The notes: a model not told the origin generated them from the letters alone. A DNA stretch of 64,000 nt from Lacinutrix himadriensis (GCF_001418105.1 NZ_LIQI01000018.1:26128-90127); one strand, 5' to 3'. Shown: positions 10,062 to 19,344, numbered from the stretch's first letter. Numbers and translations are program-made.

Positions 10062-10544
10062 ATGAAAAAGTTTTTATTAGTTAGTATTATCAGCCTTTTA
10101 TTTAGTTGCAATTCTTCCGCTCAAAAAAGCAAAGCAGAAAGCAATACACAATACCCTGTTAACAAGACAGATACCGAATGGAAAAAGGAACTTAGTCCAG
10201 AACAATATTATGTTTTGCGAGAAGCAGGAACCGAACGTCCTTTTTCTAGCCACTTAAATAAAAACGAAACCAAAGGAACCTACCATTGTGCTGCATGTAA
10301 TATTGCGTTATTTAAAAGCGAACACAAGTTTGACTCTGGAACTGGTTGGCCAAGTTTTGATAGAACCATTGCAGGTAATGTTGCTTTTGGATCTGACAAC
10401 AAATTAGGGTACTCTAGAGACGAAGAACATTGCGCAAATTGTGGTGGTCACTTAGGGCATGTATTTAATGACGGACCAAGAAAAACAACAGGAAAACGTC
10501 ATTGTATAAATGGTGTTGCTTTAAAGTTTATACCTGCGGAATAA
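10062..10544 (+). CDS. msrB: Peptide-methionine (R)-S-oxide reductase, lipoprotein form
   Basis: A 160-residue MsrB that reduces methionine-R-sulfoxide in proteins. It has a lipoprotein signal with Cys16 (F-S-C), so it acts in the periplasm or on an envelope membrane. The zinc-binding pairs are visible as C-A-A-C (about residue 86) and C-A-N-C-G-G-H, and the catalytic Cys lies in R-H-C-I-N-G-V-A. The extra N-terminal 35 residues are signal plus linker; the catalytic core is full length. It is divergent from the glycogen operon, with an inverted repeat just upstream. Confidence 0.95.
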   Translation: MKKFLLVSIISLLFSCNSSAQKSKAESNTQYPVNKTDTEWKKELSPEQYYVLREAGTERPFSSHLNKNETKGTYHCAACNIALFKSEHKFDSGTGWPSFDRTIAGNVAFGSDNKLGYSRDEEHCANCGGHLGHVFNDGPRKTTGKRHCINGVALKFIPAE

Positions 10545-10638
10545 TTAAAATCTTATATACCGAAATAAATTCTAAAGATACTAATGGCTAGCTAGATACA
10601 TTCTAAAATATTATTTTTATGACATACATTCAGAATAT

Positions 10639-11193
10639 ATGGAAACCTCGTATTTATCAAGCGTTATTAAACAATTGGAATATTACAAAGCTTTAGGTGA
10701 CAAAACCATAAGGCAGCTTTCTTTTGAAGAATTACAATGGCAACCTAATGAGGCATCCAACAGTGTTTCTATAATAGGAAAGCATCTTATTGGTAATATG
10801 TTATCGCGTTGGACCAACTTTTTAACCGAAGATGGCGAAAAAGAATGGAGAAAACGCGATGACGAATTTATAGACACCTACACCAATAAAGAAGCATTTA
10901 TAACTTCTTGGGAAACCGGATGGATTTGCCTATTTAACGCTATTTCACCTTTAACGGAAGAAGATCAAGAACGTATTATTTACATTAGAAACCAAGGTCA
11001 TACGGTTACAGAGGCGATTAACAGACAACTAGCGCATTACTCCTATCATATAGGACAAATGGTTTTTCTAGGAAAATTTTTAATAGGAAGTGATTGGCAA
11101 CCTTTATCTATACCCAAAGGAAAGTCTGCTACCTACAATCAAGAAAAATTTGCTAAAGAAAAAGGAAAAAGACATTTTACCGACGATTTATAA
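10639..11193 (+). CDS. DUF1572 (DinB-like) protein
   Basis: A 184-residue soluble protein of the DinB/YfiT four-helix bundle superfamily, DUF1572 type. Characteristic segments are the N-terminal Y-Y-K-A-L-G-D-K-T, the N-M-L-S-R-W-T-N-F-L region, and the C-terminal helix A-H-Y-S-Y-H-I-G-Q-M with His residues placed as metal ligands, as in bacillithiol/mycothiol-type transferases. Its reaction is unknown. It lies 94 bases after msrB; co-transcription is possible but not shown. Confidence 0.85.
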   Translation: METSYLSSVIKQLEYYKALGDKTIRQLSFEELQWQPNEASNSVSIIGKHLIGNMLSRWTNFLTEDGEKEWRKRDDEFIDTYTNKEAFITSWETGWICLFNAISPLTEEDQERIIYIRNQGHTVTEAINRQLAHYSYHIGQMVFLGKFLIGSDWQPLSIPKGKSATYNQEKFAKEKGKRHFTDDL

Positions 11194-11204
11194 ACGATTC
11201 TAGA

Positions 11205-11287
11205 TCTCGCGTGAGGGATAGAAACGGCATCCTTTTGTTTTTTTTAACAAAAGATACAGTGTATAGCCCGACCTTTAGGGCACGCCC
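11205..11287. repeat. Structured intergenic repeat / possible Flavo-1-like RNA
   Basis: The segment begins right after the DUF1572 gene. Arms GCGTG (11209-11213) and CACGC (11281-11285) can close it. Inside is a perfect 8-base-pair hairpin (CTTTTGTT 11232-11239, AACAAAAG 11246-11253, loop of six T), then GCCC (11266-11269) pairing with GGGC (11278-11281). It is G/C-richer than its surroundings. From memory, very similar elements occur many times between genes in Flavobacteriia, possibly the Flavo-1 RNA motif; that identity is not verified. Only this copy was noticed in the window, and the transcribed strand is uncertain. Confidence 0.6.
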
Positions 11288-11368
11288 AAATAAAAATGAA
11301 ACATCAATTTATTATTTCGGCTTTGTTTTGTAAATTCGTAACTTGAAAAATCGACTAAAAAATACACA

Positions 11369-12745
11369 ATGAGTAAATACGATATAATTGTACTTGGAAG
11401 TGGTCCTGGAGGCTACGTAGCAGCTATTAGAGCTTCTCAATTAGGTTTAAAAACAGCTATTATTGAAAAAGAAAGCCTTGGTGGTATCTGCCTAAATTGG
11501 GGATGTATTCCTACTAAAGCCTTATTAAAATCTGCCCAAGTTTTTGAATATTTAAAACATGCAGACGATTATGGTCTTTCTGTAAAAGGTTATGATAAAG
11601 ATTTTAATGCAGTTGTAAAACGTAGTCGTGGTGTTGCTGAAGGCATGAGTAACGGCGTTAAGTTTTTAATGAAAAAAAATAAAATTGATGTTATTGAAGG
11701 TTTTGGGAAACTAAAAACTGGAAAGAAGATTGATGTAGAAGGAAAAGAATATAGTGCAGATCATATTATTATTGCAACTGGAGCACGTTCTAGAGAATTA
11801 CCAAGTTTACCACAAGATGGTAAAAAAGTAATTGGTTATAGAGAAGCAATGGTTTTACCAGAACAACCAAAGAAAATGATTGTTGTTGGTTCTGGAGCAA
11901 TTGGAGTAGAGTTTGCATATTTCTATAACGCTTTAGGTACAGATGTAACTATTGTAGAGTATTTAGATAGAATTGTACCTGTTGAAGATGAAGAAGTTTC
12001 TAAGCAATTAGAACGTAGCTTTAAGAAAAGTGGTATAAAGATTATGACTTCTGCTGAAGTAACGAGTGTAGATACTTCTGGAAAAGGTGTAAAAGCAACC
12101 GTAAAGACTAAAAAAGGAGAAGAAATATTAGAAGCAGATATTGTATTATCTGCCGTTGGTATTAAATCTAACATAGAAAATATTGGTTTAGAAGACGTTG
12201 GAATTGCTGTAGATAGAGATAAAGTTTTAGTAAACGATTTCTACCAAACAAACATTCCTGGTTATTATGCTATTGGAGATATTACTCCTGGCCAAGCTTT
12301 AGCACACGTTGCTTCTGCAGAAGCTATTTTATGTGTCGAGAAAATTGCTGGACAACATGTAGAAGCATTAGATTACGGAAACGTTCCTGGTTGTACATAC
12401 TGTACTCCAGAAATTGCATCTGTTGGTTTAACAGAACAACAAGCAAAAGATAAAGGTATCGATATTAAAGTTGGTAAATTTCCTTTTTCTGCTTCTGGAA
12501 AAGCAAGTGCTTCTGGAGCAAAAGATGGTTTTGTAAAAGTTATTTTTGATGCTAAATATGGTGAATGGTTAGGTTGCCATATGATTGGAGCTGGAGTAAC
12601 CGATATGATTGCTGAAGCTGTTTTAGGAAGAAAACTAGAAACAACAGGTCATGAAGTATTAAAAACGATACATCCACACCCAACAATGAGTGAAGCGGTT
12701 ATGGAAGCTGTAGCTGCTGCTTATGGTGAAGTGATTCATTTATAA
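11369..12745 (+). CDS. lpdA: Dihydrolipoyl dehydrogenase
   Basis: A 458-residue FAD-dependent E3 subunit that reoxidises dihydrolipoamide of 2-oxoacid dehydrogenase complexes and the glycine cleavage system, producing NADH. N-terminal FAD motif G-S-G-P-G-G-Y (residues 10-16), redox disulfide Cys41/Cys46 in G-G-I-C-L-N-W-G-C, NAD motif G-S-G-A-I-G-V-E-F in the middle, and catalytic T-I-H-P-H-P-T near the C-terminus. No N-terminal lipoyl domain. It stands alone, away from E1/E2 genes, and is followed by its own terminator. Confidence 0.97.
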   Translation: MSKYDIIVLGSGPGGYVAAIRASQLGLKTAIIEKESLGGICLNWGCIPTKALLKSAQVFEYLKHADDYGLSVKGYDKDFNAVVKRSRGVAEGMSNGVKFLMKKNKIDVIEGFGKLKTGKKIDVEGKEYSADHIIIATGARSRELPSLPQDGKKVIGYREAMVLPEQPKKMIVVGSGAIGVEFAYFYNALGTDVTIVEYLDRIVPVEDEEVSKQLERSFKKSGIKIMTSAEVTSVDTSGKGVKATVKTKKGEEILEADIVLSAVGIKSNIENIGLEDVGIAVDRDKVLVNDFYQTNIPGYYAIGDITPGQALAHVASAEAILCVEKIAGQHVEALDYGNVPGCTYCTPEIASVGLTEQQAKDKGIDIKVGKFPFSASGKASASGAKDGFVKVIFDAKYGEWLGCHMIGAGVTDMIAEAVLGRKLETTGHEVLKTIHPHPTMSEAVMEAVAAAYGEVIHL

Positions 12746-12801
12746 AAAGAGAATAGACTGTTTGCATTGCAAACTGTTAGATACTAGAATATAGAATAAA
12801 A

Positions 12802-12830
12802 AATCCCAGAAAATTTCTGGGATTTTTTTA
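12802..12830 (+). terminator. Terminator after lpdA
   Basis: Stem with core TCCCAGA (12804-12810) and TCTGGGA (12816-12822), a 5-base AT loop, A/T extension at the base and a run of seven T. It lies about 60 bases after the lpdA stop. The A-run on the left arm lets it work on the minus strand too. Confidence 0.85.
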
Positions 12831-12897
12831 TTTATTTAATCTTGACTCTATAAATTATAGCAACGAATGCTCTTTTATCTATCCGAAAAACGGTCTT

Positions 12898-13314
12898 TTA
12901 AATAAAACTCTGAATAGCCAATTCATAACTCTGCAATCCGAAGCCTAGAATTACCCCTTTTGCATTTGGTGAAATGTAAGAAGTATGTCTAAATTCTTCA
13001 CGAGAAAATGTGTTTGAAATATGGACTTCTACCACCGGAGTTTTTATTGCGTTTATAGCATCGCCAATTGCCACAGAAGTGTGTGTGTAAGCAGCTGCAT
13101 TTAATATGATACCATCATAGCTAAAACCAACTTCTTGAAGCTTATTAATAAGCTCTCCTTCTACATTAGACTGGTAATAGTCTATATCTACATTAGGATA
13201 TTTTCCTTTTACTTCGTCTAAAAATTCGGTAAAAGATAAACTTCCATAAATTTCTGGTTCTCGCGTTCCTAATAGATTTAAATTAGGTCCATTAATGATA
13301 ATGAGTTTCTTCAT
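12898..13314 (-). CDS. aroQ: Type II 3-dehydroquinate dehydratase
   Basis: A 138-residue class II dehydroquinase of the shikimate pathway (3-dehydroquinate to 3-dehydroshikimate). The N-terminal N-G-P-N-L-N-L-L-G motif is followed by Arg18 and Tyr23 of the active-site lid. The catalytic His region E-V-H-I-S-N and the R-E-E-F-R-H segment are present. Length is normal. It is next to xerD, divergently arranged with an outer-membrane protein gene between; aroQ/xerD proximity is often seen in Bacteroidota. Confidence 0.96.
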   Translation of the reverse strand: MKKLIIINGPNLNLLGTREPEIYGSLSFTEFLDEVKGKYPNVDIDYYQSNVEGELINKLQEVGFSYDGIILNAAAYTHTSVAIGDAINAIKTPVVEVHISNTFSREEFRHTSYISPNAKGVILGFGLQSYELAIQSFI

Positions 13315-13346
13315 AAAGTAAAGATATTAAAAAATAGGCATAAAAA

Positions 13347-13370
13347 AAGCCGAAGCAAATGCTTCGGCTT
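13347..13370 (-). terminator. Terminator of the outer-membrane barrel gene
   Basis: Perfect 10-base-pair stem (AAGCCGAAGC 13347-13356, GCTTCGGCTT 13361-13370) with loop AAAT. On the minus strand it is followed by a run of seven T. It separates the barrel protein gene from aroQ. Confidence 0.9.
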
Positions 13371-13389
13371 AAATAAAAATTTATTTAGC

Positions 13390-13986
13390 TTATAGATTGT
13401 AAACAATACCAAAGTTGATGTTGCTAAAGTTTAATCCGAAGTCAAAGTTGTCTGTAGACTCAGCACCATCAAAATCAGCTTTCTCAGTAGAATATCCTAA
13501 GATACCAAAAGAAGCTTCGATAGCGAACTTGTCAGAAACGAAATAGCTAATTCCAGGAGCAAAACCTGCAGATACACCATCCGATTTAAAATCATTTAAT
13601 TTGTCATCAGAAGAAGTGTAATCTACTCCTAATTCAGCAAATAAAGAAAATTGACTAGCTGGAGTCATGTAGTATCTACCAAAAACACCACCTGCAAATT
13701 CATTTGCATCAACAGTATCTGTACCATCATTATCTCCTTTCCAAGAAGTATAACCTAATTTCACACCTACTGCGATGTTATCAGAAACAAAGAATCCTGC
13801 TTTTGGAGCAATTGTAAAAACATTAGATTTTACATCTCCTGTAGTTTCGTTTCCAAAACCAACAGCACCAGACAAAAAGATATCACCTTTAGCAAATCCT
13901 CCTGTTGTGTTAGTTGTATCATCTTGTGCGTTTGCACTTGTAAATCCTAATACTGCGATTGCAGCTGTAAATAATAATTTTTTCAT
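13390..13986 (-). CDS. Outer-membrane beta-barrel protein
   Basis: A 198-residue protein with a signal peptide ending A-N-A at residue 20. The mature part alternates short amphipathic strands with Gly, Asp and Asn turns, ends in an aromatic-rich strand finishing V-Y-N-L, and fits the OmpW/OmpX-like small porin fold (PF13505 type). About eight strands are likely. The function of such proteins in Bacteroidota is mostly unknown. It has an excellent promoter upstream and a strong terminator downstream, so it is probably a highly expressed single gene. Confidence 0.88.
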   Translation of the reverse strand: MKKLLFTAAIAVLGFTSANAQDDTTNTTGGFAKGDIFLSGAVGFGNETTGDVKSNVFTIAPKAGFFVSDNIAVGVKLGYTSWKGDNDGTDTVDANEFAGGVFGRYYMTPASQFSLFAELGVDYTSSDDKLNDFKSDGVSAGFAPGISYFVSDKFAIEASFGILGYSTEKADFDGAESTDNFDFGLNFSNINFGIVYNL

Positions 13987-14014
13987 AATAGATTTATTTT
14001 TAAATTTCAGTCCG

Positions 14015-14045
14015 CAAATATATCACGTACTTTAAGATCTGCCAA
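14015..14045 (-). promoter_or_regulatory. Bacteroidota-type promoter of the outer-membrane barrel gene
   Basis: On the minus strand, TTG (14045-14043) is followed after 20 bases by TATATTTG (14022-14015), matching the flavobacterial -33 TTG / -7 TAnnTTTG consensus with 17-23 base spacing. The gene's ATG is 28 bases further. Confidence 0.75.
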
Positions 14046-14169
14046 GACATTTAATACTTTTTAACAATTTTATTAACAAAATAATACGCATTTTACTCAT
14101 TGTCAATTATTTAAAAAATAATACTTCAAAAAAAAATCATAACATAAATAAAATGCCTATTTTACTGCT

Positions 14170-15075
14170 ATGAAATGGCAACAAGCACTTTTAGATTATA
14201 AAATGTATTTGAAAATAGAACGAGGTTTATCCCAAAATTCTATCGATAATTATGTCTTAGATGTTAATAAGTTATTAACATTCTTAGAAAATCATAAAAT
14301 ACAGGAATCTCCACTAGGTATTACTTCCGAAATTATTCAACAATTTATCTATGAAATAGCAAAAGAAGTGAATGCAAGATCACAATCTAGAATCATTTCT
14401 GGGTTGCGAAGTTTTTTCAATTACTTAGTTTTTGAAGATTATATTAAGACAAATCCGTTAGAATTAATAGAATCCCCTAAGATTGGAAGAAAACTTCCAG
14501 ATACGCTATCGGAAGAAGATATAAACTCCTTAATTGAAGCTATCGATTTAAGCAAAGCTCAAGGGGAAAGAAATCGAGCCATACTAGAAACACTTTATAG
14601 TTGTGGATTAAGAGTTAGTGAACTTGTTGGATTAAAAATTTCGGATTTATTTTTTGAAGAAGGTTTCATTAAAGTTACCGGTAAAGGAGATAAACAACGC
14701 TTTGTACCTATTGTACCTGAAACACAGAAAATAATAAATATTTATAAAAATCAAGTCCGAGTTCACACACCAATCCAACCAGAGTTTCAAGATACATTAT
14801 TTTTAAATAGAAGAGGAAAACAGCTTACAAGAGCTATGATTTTTACAATAATTAAACAATTGGCTGTAAAAATTGACTTAAATAAAAATATCTCCCCACA
14901 TACCTTTAGACATTCTTTCGCGACACACTTATTAGAAAATGGCGCAGATTTAAGAGCCATTCAATTAATGTTAGGTCATGAAAGTATTACCACTACAGAA
15001 ATTTATATGCATGTAGATAAAAGCCATTTAAAAGACGTTATGAATACCTATCATCCTAGAAATGAGAGTTTTTAA
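14170..15075 (+). CDS. xerD: Site-specific tyrosine recombinase XerD
   Basis: A 301-residue tyrosine recombinase that resolves chromosome dimers at dif together with XerC. The N-terminal SAM-like domain (about 1-90) is followed by the catalytic domain with Arg in C-G-L-R-V-S-E-L, Lys in G-K-G-D-K-Q-R, H-T-F-R-H-S-F, His in L-G-H-E-S, and nucleophile Tyr279 in T-E-I-Y-M-H-V. Length and aroQ neighbourhood argue for the housekeeping enzyme, not a mobile-element integrase; no attachment repeats or other phage genes are nearby. Confidence 0.93.
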   Translation: MKWQQALLDYKMYLKIERGLSQNSIDNYVLDVNKLLTFLENHKIQESPLGITSEIIQQFIYEIAKEVNARSQSRIISGLRSFFNYLVFEDYIKTNPLELIESPKIGRKLPDTLSEEDINSLIEAIDLSKAQGERNRAILETLYSCGLRVSELVGLKISDLFFEEGFIKVTGKGDKQRFVPIVPETQKIINIYKNQVRVHTPIQPEFQDTLFLNRRGKQLTRAMIFTIIKQLAVKIDLNKNISPHTFRHSFATHLLENGADLRAIQLMLGHESITTTEIYMHVDKSHLKDVMNTYHPRNESF

Positions 15076-15191
15076 TCGATAAAACTTTGTTATTAATCGA
15101 TGTTTTATTATATTTGAAGATACTTATGTAGGTAGTAACTGACTGAAATAATTTAAGAAAATCCCTAAAACTTTTTTTAAATACTATATCT

Positions 15192-16337
15192 ATGACTACT
15201 CTAAACCAGGGATTTTTTAATGATAATGCTTTAAGAACTTTAAACGACTCCAAGTGGAAGCTTGCGCTAGAATATACAAATATTGGTGTTTGGGAATTTG
15301 ATGCGGATTTAAATAAGATTTTCTTTTCTAACGAGTCTAAAAAATTAATTGGTTTTGAAAATGTTGCTGATTTTGGTTCGAATATCAATGATTGGAACGA
15401 CAGAGTACATCCAGAGGATACTGATAAATATTTTAAAGATTTTCGAAACCATCTAAACGGATTAAACCCTTTGTATGAAAATGAACATCGAATAAAATGT
15501 ATTAATGGGAATTATAAATGGATTCTAGATAGAGGTAAAATTGTAGAATACACTATAGATGGTAAAGCTAAACGCATTATTGGTACACATACAGAAATCA
15601 CCAATCAAAAAGCAGCAGAAAATAAAGTCATTGAAGCCTTACATATTGCTACAGAACAAAACAATAAGCTAAAGAATTTTGCACATATAGTCACCCACAA
15701 TCTAAAACAGCATGTAGGTAATTTTGAAAGTTTACTTGATTTTCATGATGAAGCAGAATCCCTAGATGAAAAAGAAGAATTGATGGTGCATTTAAAAACA
15801 CTTTCCTCCTCTTTAACCAAAACCATAAATAATTTAAATCAAGTTGTATCTGTACAATCTAACAAGAACAAAAAAATAGAAAGAATATTTGTAGCCAAAG
15901 AGGTTAACCTCGTTTTAAAAACACTAGATTTTGTAATTAAAGAAAACAGAGCAACGGTACATAATAATGTAAATGAAAAATATTTTATTTATTATAATTT
16001 CTCTTATTTTGAAAGTGTAATTCAAAACCTATTGACAAATGCCATTAAGTACAAACACAAAGACAGAGATCCTGTAATTAATATTGATTACAACTATAAA
16101 AAGGATACTGTAGATTTAATAATTTCTGATAATGGTAGAGGAATAGATTTAGACAAGTTTGGAAAAGATATTTTTGGTTTATACAAAACCTTTCATCACA
16201 ATGAAGATGCCGAAGGTGTGGGTTTATATCTTATTAGAAACCAAATAGAATCTTTTGGCGGCAAAATTACTGTAAAAAGCAAAGTAGGTATAGGAACTAC
16301 TTTTATCATTACCGTAACAAATAAATCAAAAATTTAA
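15192..16337 (+). CDS. PAS-domain sensor histidine kinase (first of a tandem pair)
   Basis: A 381-residue kinase with no membrane segment, so cytoplasmic. PAS fold with PAC motif about residues 20-145 (the PAC part includes N-G-N-Y-K-W-I-L-D-R-G). The dimerisation/phosphoacceptor helix has His in V-T-H-N-L-K-Q-H (about residue 168), and the HATPase domain has N-L-L-T-N-A-I-K-Y, D-N-G-R-G-I-D and G-V-G-L-Y-L-I. The ligand of the PAS domain is not visible. No response regulator is adjacent. The next gene is a close paralogue with the same architecture. Confidence 0.9.
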   Translation: MTTLNQGFFNDNALRTLNDSKWKLALEYTNIGVWEFDADLNKIFFSNESKKLIGFENVADFGSNINDWNDRVHPEDTDKYFKDFRNHLNGLNPLYENEHRIKCINGNYKWILDRGKIVEYTIDGKAKRIIGTHTEITNQKAAENKVIEALHIATEQNNKLKNFAHIVTHNLKQHVGNFESLLDFHDEAESLDEKEELMVHLKTLSSSLTKTINNLNQVVSVQSNKNKKIERIFVAKEVNLVLKTLDFVIKENRATVHNNVNEKYFIYYNFSYFESVIQNLLTNAIKYKHKDRDPVINIDYNYKKDTVDLIISDNGRGIDLDKFGKDIFGLYKTFHHNEDAEGVGLYLIRNQIESFGGKITVKSKVGIGTTFIITVTNKSKI

Positions 16338-16505
16338 TCTTTCCCCCACAAAGACCCATTCCGTTTTTAGTGAATTAATTGTTAAAATCGTCTATATTTT
16401 TTATTAGCTTATCTAAATAGTGTATTTTAGCGTTTAAAACAAGCACTTAATCGTGTATGTTTTGATTTTAGGAATATATAAACTAAGAAATAAATTATAG
16501 TAGCT

Positions 16506-16513
16506 TACTTTTG
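16506..16513 (+). promoter_or_regulatory. Candidate -7 box of the second PAS kinase gene
   Basis: TACTTTTG fits TAnnTTTG and lies 30 bases before the ATG at 16544. No TTG at the expected distance was found, so this is a weak call. It suggests that the two kinase genes are not a single transcript. Confidence 0.35.
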
Positions 16514-16543
16514 TACTCCCCTAAAGCTAATTAAATACCTACA

Positions 16544-17710
16544 ATGAGTAACGAAATCAATTCAAATCCTACTGTTCCTAACAAGGCCATTGACAATTAT
16601 AAATTGGATATTAAAGAGCAAGTTTTAAAATTTGCTTTAGAAAATTCAAATATTGGCGCGTGGGATTATAATGCTATCACGCACAACGTTTTTTACTCGA
16701 AAGAATCTAAAAATATTTTAGGATTTGAAGATAATGAAATAGGAAACACTGCTAAAGAATGGAATGATCGTGTTCACCCTGAAGACAAAGAGCATTACTT
16801 TCAAGACTTTTACAACCACCTTATTGGTATAAATGCAGATTATGTAAACGAACACCGCGTTAAATGCAAAGATGGTTCGTATAAATGGATTTTAGATAGA
16901 GGTCGTGTAATTGAGCGTGATGTTTTTGGGAAACCCGCTCGAATTATTGGTACGCATACAGATATTAGTGAACGTAAAGAGCAAGAAGAAAAAATAGCTA
17001 TTAACCAAAACATAATAAAAGATCAAAACAAAAGACTTAAAAACTTTGCGTTAATAGTAACCCACAATTTAAAATCACATACTTCAAATTTTGATAGCTT
17101 ATTAGGATTCTTAGATGAAGCAGAAGATGAAAACGAAAAAAACGAGTTAATTACACATTTAAAAACAGTTAACAACTCGCTAACCGAAACCATTAGCAAC
17201 TTAAACAAGATTGTAACTACACAAGCTTCTAGAGATCAAAATATACAAACTATCAACATACATAATTATGTATTAAATACTATTAAACTTTTAGAAGTAG
17301 AATTAAAAGCACACAAGAGTATTGTTAATCTTAATCTAGACAAAGATTTACATTTAAAATACAATGAAGCTTACTTTGAAAGTATCATACAAAACTTACT
17401 TTCTAATACAATTAAATACAGACATCCAGACAGAACACCTATTATAGATATTAATTCGGAAGTTACTCCAGAACATATCATACTTAAGATTAGTGATAAC
17501 GGTTTAGGTATTGACTTAGATAAGTATGGAGACGATGTCTTTGAATTATATAGAACTTTTCATAATAATGAAAATGCAGAAGGGGTTGGTCTTTATCTTA
17601 CCAAAAGTCAAATTGAAGCATTTGACGGCACTATAGATTTGGAAAGCACGGTAAATGTAGGAACAACATTTACCATAAAGTTTCCAAATAAAAAAAGTCT
17701 AGCAAATTAG
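16544..17710 (+). CDS. PAS-domain sensor histidine kinase (second of a tandem pair)
   Basis: A 388-residue soluble paralogue of the preceding kinase: PAS/PAC about residues 28-152, phosphoacceptor His in V-T-H-N-L-K-S-H (about 176), and HATPase boxes N-L-L-S-N-T-I-K-Y, D-N-G-L-G-I-D and G-V-G-L-Y-L-T. The two proteins are similar along their whole length, especially around G-N-Y-K-W-I-L-D-R-G and L-Y-x-T-F-H, so a tandem duplication is likely. It has its own upstream region of 206 bases. The last codons and the stop lie inside the terminator stem. The cognate regulator is unknown. Confidence 0.9.
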   Translation: MSNEINSNPTVPNKAIDNYKLDIKEQVLKFALENSNIGAWDYNAITHNVFYSKESKNILGFEDNEIGNTAKEWNDRVHPEDKEHYFQDFYNHLIGINADYVNEHRVKCKDGSYKWILDRGRVIERDVFGKPARIIGTHTDISERKEQEEKIAINQNIIKDQNKRLKNFALIVTHNLKSHTSNFDSLLGFLDEAEDENEKNELITHLKTVNNSLTETISNLNKIVTTQASRDQNIQTINIHNYVLNTIKLLEVELKAHKSIVNLNLDKDLHLKYNEAYFESIIQNLLSNTIKYRHPDRTPIIDINSEVTPEHIILKISDNGLGIDLDKYGDDVFELYRTFHNNENAEGVGLYLTKSQIEAFDGTIDLESTVNVGTTFTIKFPNKKSLAN

Positions 17711-17722
17711 CTAGACTTTTTT
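17691..17722. terminator. Bidirectional terminator overlapping the kinase stop codon
   Basis: Stem GTCTAGC (17697-17703) with GCTAGAC (17710-17716), loop AAATTA, flanked by six A on the left and six T on the right. It serves the kinase gene (+) and rny (-), which converge here. The kinase stop TAG (17708-17710) lies in the loop and first stem base, so the left arm codes for the end of the protein. Confidence 0.88.
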
Positions 17723-17744
17723 TTATACTTAATAAACAAATTTA

Positions 17745-19319
17745 CTACTTCGCTATATTTACAGCTCTAGTTTCACGTATAACCGTAACCTTTACTTGGC
17801 CAGGATACGTCATATCTGTTTGTATTTTTTGCGATATATTAAACGATAAGTCGGCTGCATTTTCATCCGATACTTTTTCGCTTTCTACAATTACTCTTAG
17901 TTCACGTCCGGCTTGAATAGCATATGCTTTCTTCACCCCTTGAAAACCAAAGGCAATATCTTCTAAATCTTTTAAACGTTGTATATAACTATCTAATACT
18001 TGTCTTCTTGCTCCTGGTCTTGCACCAGAAATAGCATCACATACTTGAATGATAGGAGAAAGTAAAGAAGTCATCTCTATTTCATCGTGGTGTGCACCAA
18101 TAGCGTTACAAACGTCGTCTTTCTCACCAAATTTCTCTGCCCATTGCATACCAAGAATAGCGTGCGGTGTTTCCATGTCTGCTTCTGCATCTGGCACTTT
18201 ACCTATATCATGTAATAATCCGGCACGTTTTGCTAGTTTAGGGTTTAAACCTAATTCTGCAGCCATTACACCACAAAGTTTAGCAACTTCACGCGAGTGT
18301 TGTAGTAAATTTTGTCCGTAAGAAGAACGATATTTCATTCTACCTACCATTTTAATTAACTCAGGATGTAAATTATGAATACCTAAATCGATAACCGTAC
18401 GTTTACCAACTTCAATAATTTCTTGTTCTATTTGCTTTTGTGTTTTCTTAACAACTTCTTCAATTCTTGCAGGATGAATACGTCCGTCTGTAACTAGTTT
18501 ATGTAAAGATAAACGAGCAACTTCACGTCTTACAGAATCAAAACAAGATAAAATAATAGCTTCTGGAGTATCATCTACAATAATCTCTACTCCTGTTGCC
18601 GCTTCTATAGCACGAATATTTCTTCCTTCTCTACCAATGATACGTCCTTTCACGTCATCAGACTCAATATTAAATACAGAGACACAGTTATCTACTGCTT
18701 CTTCTGTTCCAATACGTTGAATGGTATTAATAATAACTTTCTTAGCTTCTTGTTGTGCAGTCATTTTAGCTTCTTCAAGGGTGCTTTGTATAAATGCCAT
18801 GGCATCATTTTTAGCTTCTCCTTTTAAAGATTCTACAAGTTGTTCTTTTGCTTCCTCTGCAGAAAGGCTAGAAATAACTTCTAATTGTTGTACTTGACTT
18901 TTATGTAATCTATCAACTTCTTCTTGCTTTTTTTCAATAATATCAAGCCTATGGTTATAGTCTTTTATTTTAGCTTCTGCTTCCGAGTTGGATTTTTTAC
19001 TTTTAGAAAGTTCACTAGAAATTTGTGATTCTTTATCTCGAATACGTTTTTCGGTTTCGGCCATTTTCTTATCGCGAGATAAGATTACTTTTTCATGTTC
19101 CGATTTTAATTCAATAAACTTTTCTTTTGCTTGAAGGATTTTATCTTTTTTAATAGATTCTCCTTCGCTATTTGCTTCTTTAAGAATGGAAGCAGCAGAT
19201 TTTTTAGCGCTTTTAATTAATTTTGATGCATTACTTTTCTCTAATGCTTTAGCTATAATGTATCCTATAATTACGCCGATTACAACGCCTATTATTGCTA
19301 ATACAATTGGGTTTTCCAT
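17745..19319 (-). CDS. rny: Ribonuclease Y
   Basis: A 524-residue membrane-anchored endoribonuclease that starts mRNA decay. One N-terminal transmembrane segment (about residues 5-25), a long charged coiled coil to about residue 200, a KH domain ([12 protein letters not shown], then D-D-T-P-E-A-I), and an HD domain with metal-binding L-L-H-D-I-G-K. Length is normal. It is the last gene of a leftward cluster with the small coiled-coil gene, zapA and the probable 6S RNA. Confidence 0.97.
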   Translation of the reverse strand: MENPIVLAIIGVVIGVIIGYIIAKALEKSNASKLIKSAKKSAASILKEANSEGESIKKDKILQAKEKFIELKSEHEKVILSRDKKMAETEKRIRDKESQISSELSKSKKSNSEAEAKIKDYNHRLDIIEKKQEEVDRLHKSQVQQLEVISSLSAEEAKEQLVESLKGEAKNDAMAFIQSTLEEAKMTAQQEAKKVIINTIQRIGTEEAVDNCVSVFNIESDDVKGRIIGREGRNIRAIEAATGVEIIVDDTPEAIILSCFDSVRREVARLSLHKLVTDGRIHPARIEEVVKKTQKQIEQEIIEVGKRTVIDLGIHNLHPELIKMVGRMKYRSSYGQNLLQHSREVAKLCGVMAAELGLNPKLAKRAGLLHDIGKVPDAEADMETPHAILGMQWAEKFGEKDDVCNAIGAHHDEIEMTSLLSPIIQVCDAISGARPGARRQVLDSYIQRLKDLEDIAFGFQGVKKAYAIQAGRELRVIVESEKVSDENAADLSFNISQKIQTDMTYPGQVKVTVIRETRAVNIAK

Positions 19320-19344
19320 GTTTAGTTAATTAGTATTTATTATA

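Noticed and set aside
12760..12774. GTTTGCA/TGCAAAC inverted repeat after lpdA
   Set aside because: Short, one-base centre and just before the real terminator; could be chance.
14170..15075. Tyrosine recombinase as a mobile-element integrase
   Set aside because: Length, motifs and aroQ neighbourhood fit housekeeping XerD; no attachment repeats or phage genes near it.
15072..15102. Two TTAATCGAT copies after xerD as a dif or operator site
   Set aside because: Copies are short; dif would be about 28 bases with two Xer half-sites; no such layout is seen.
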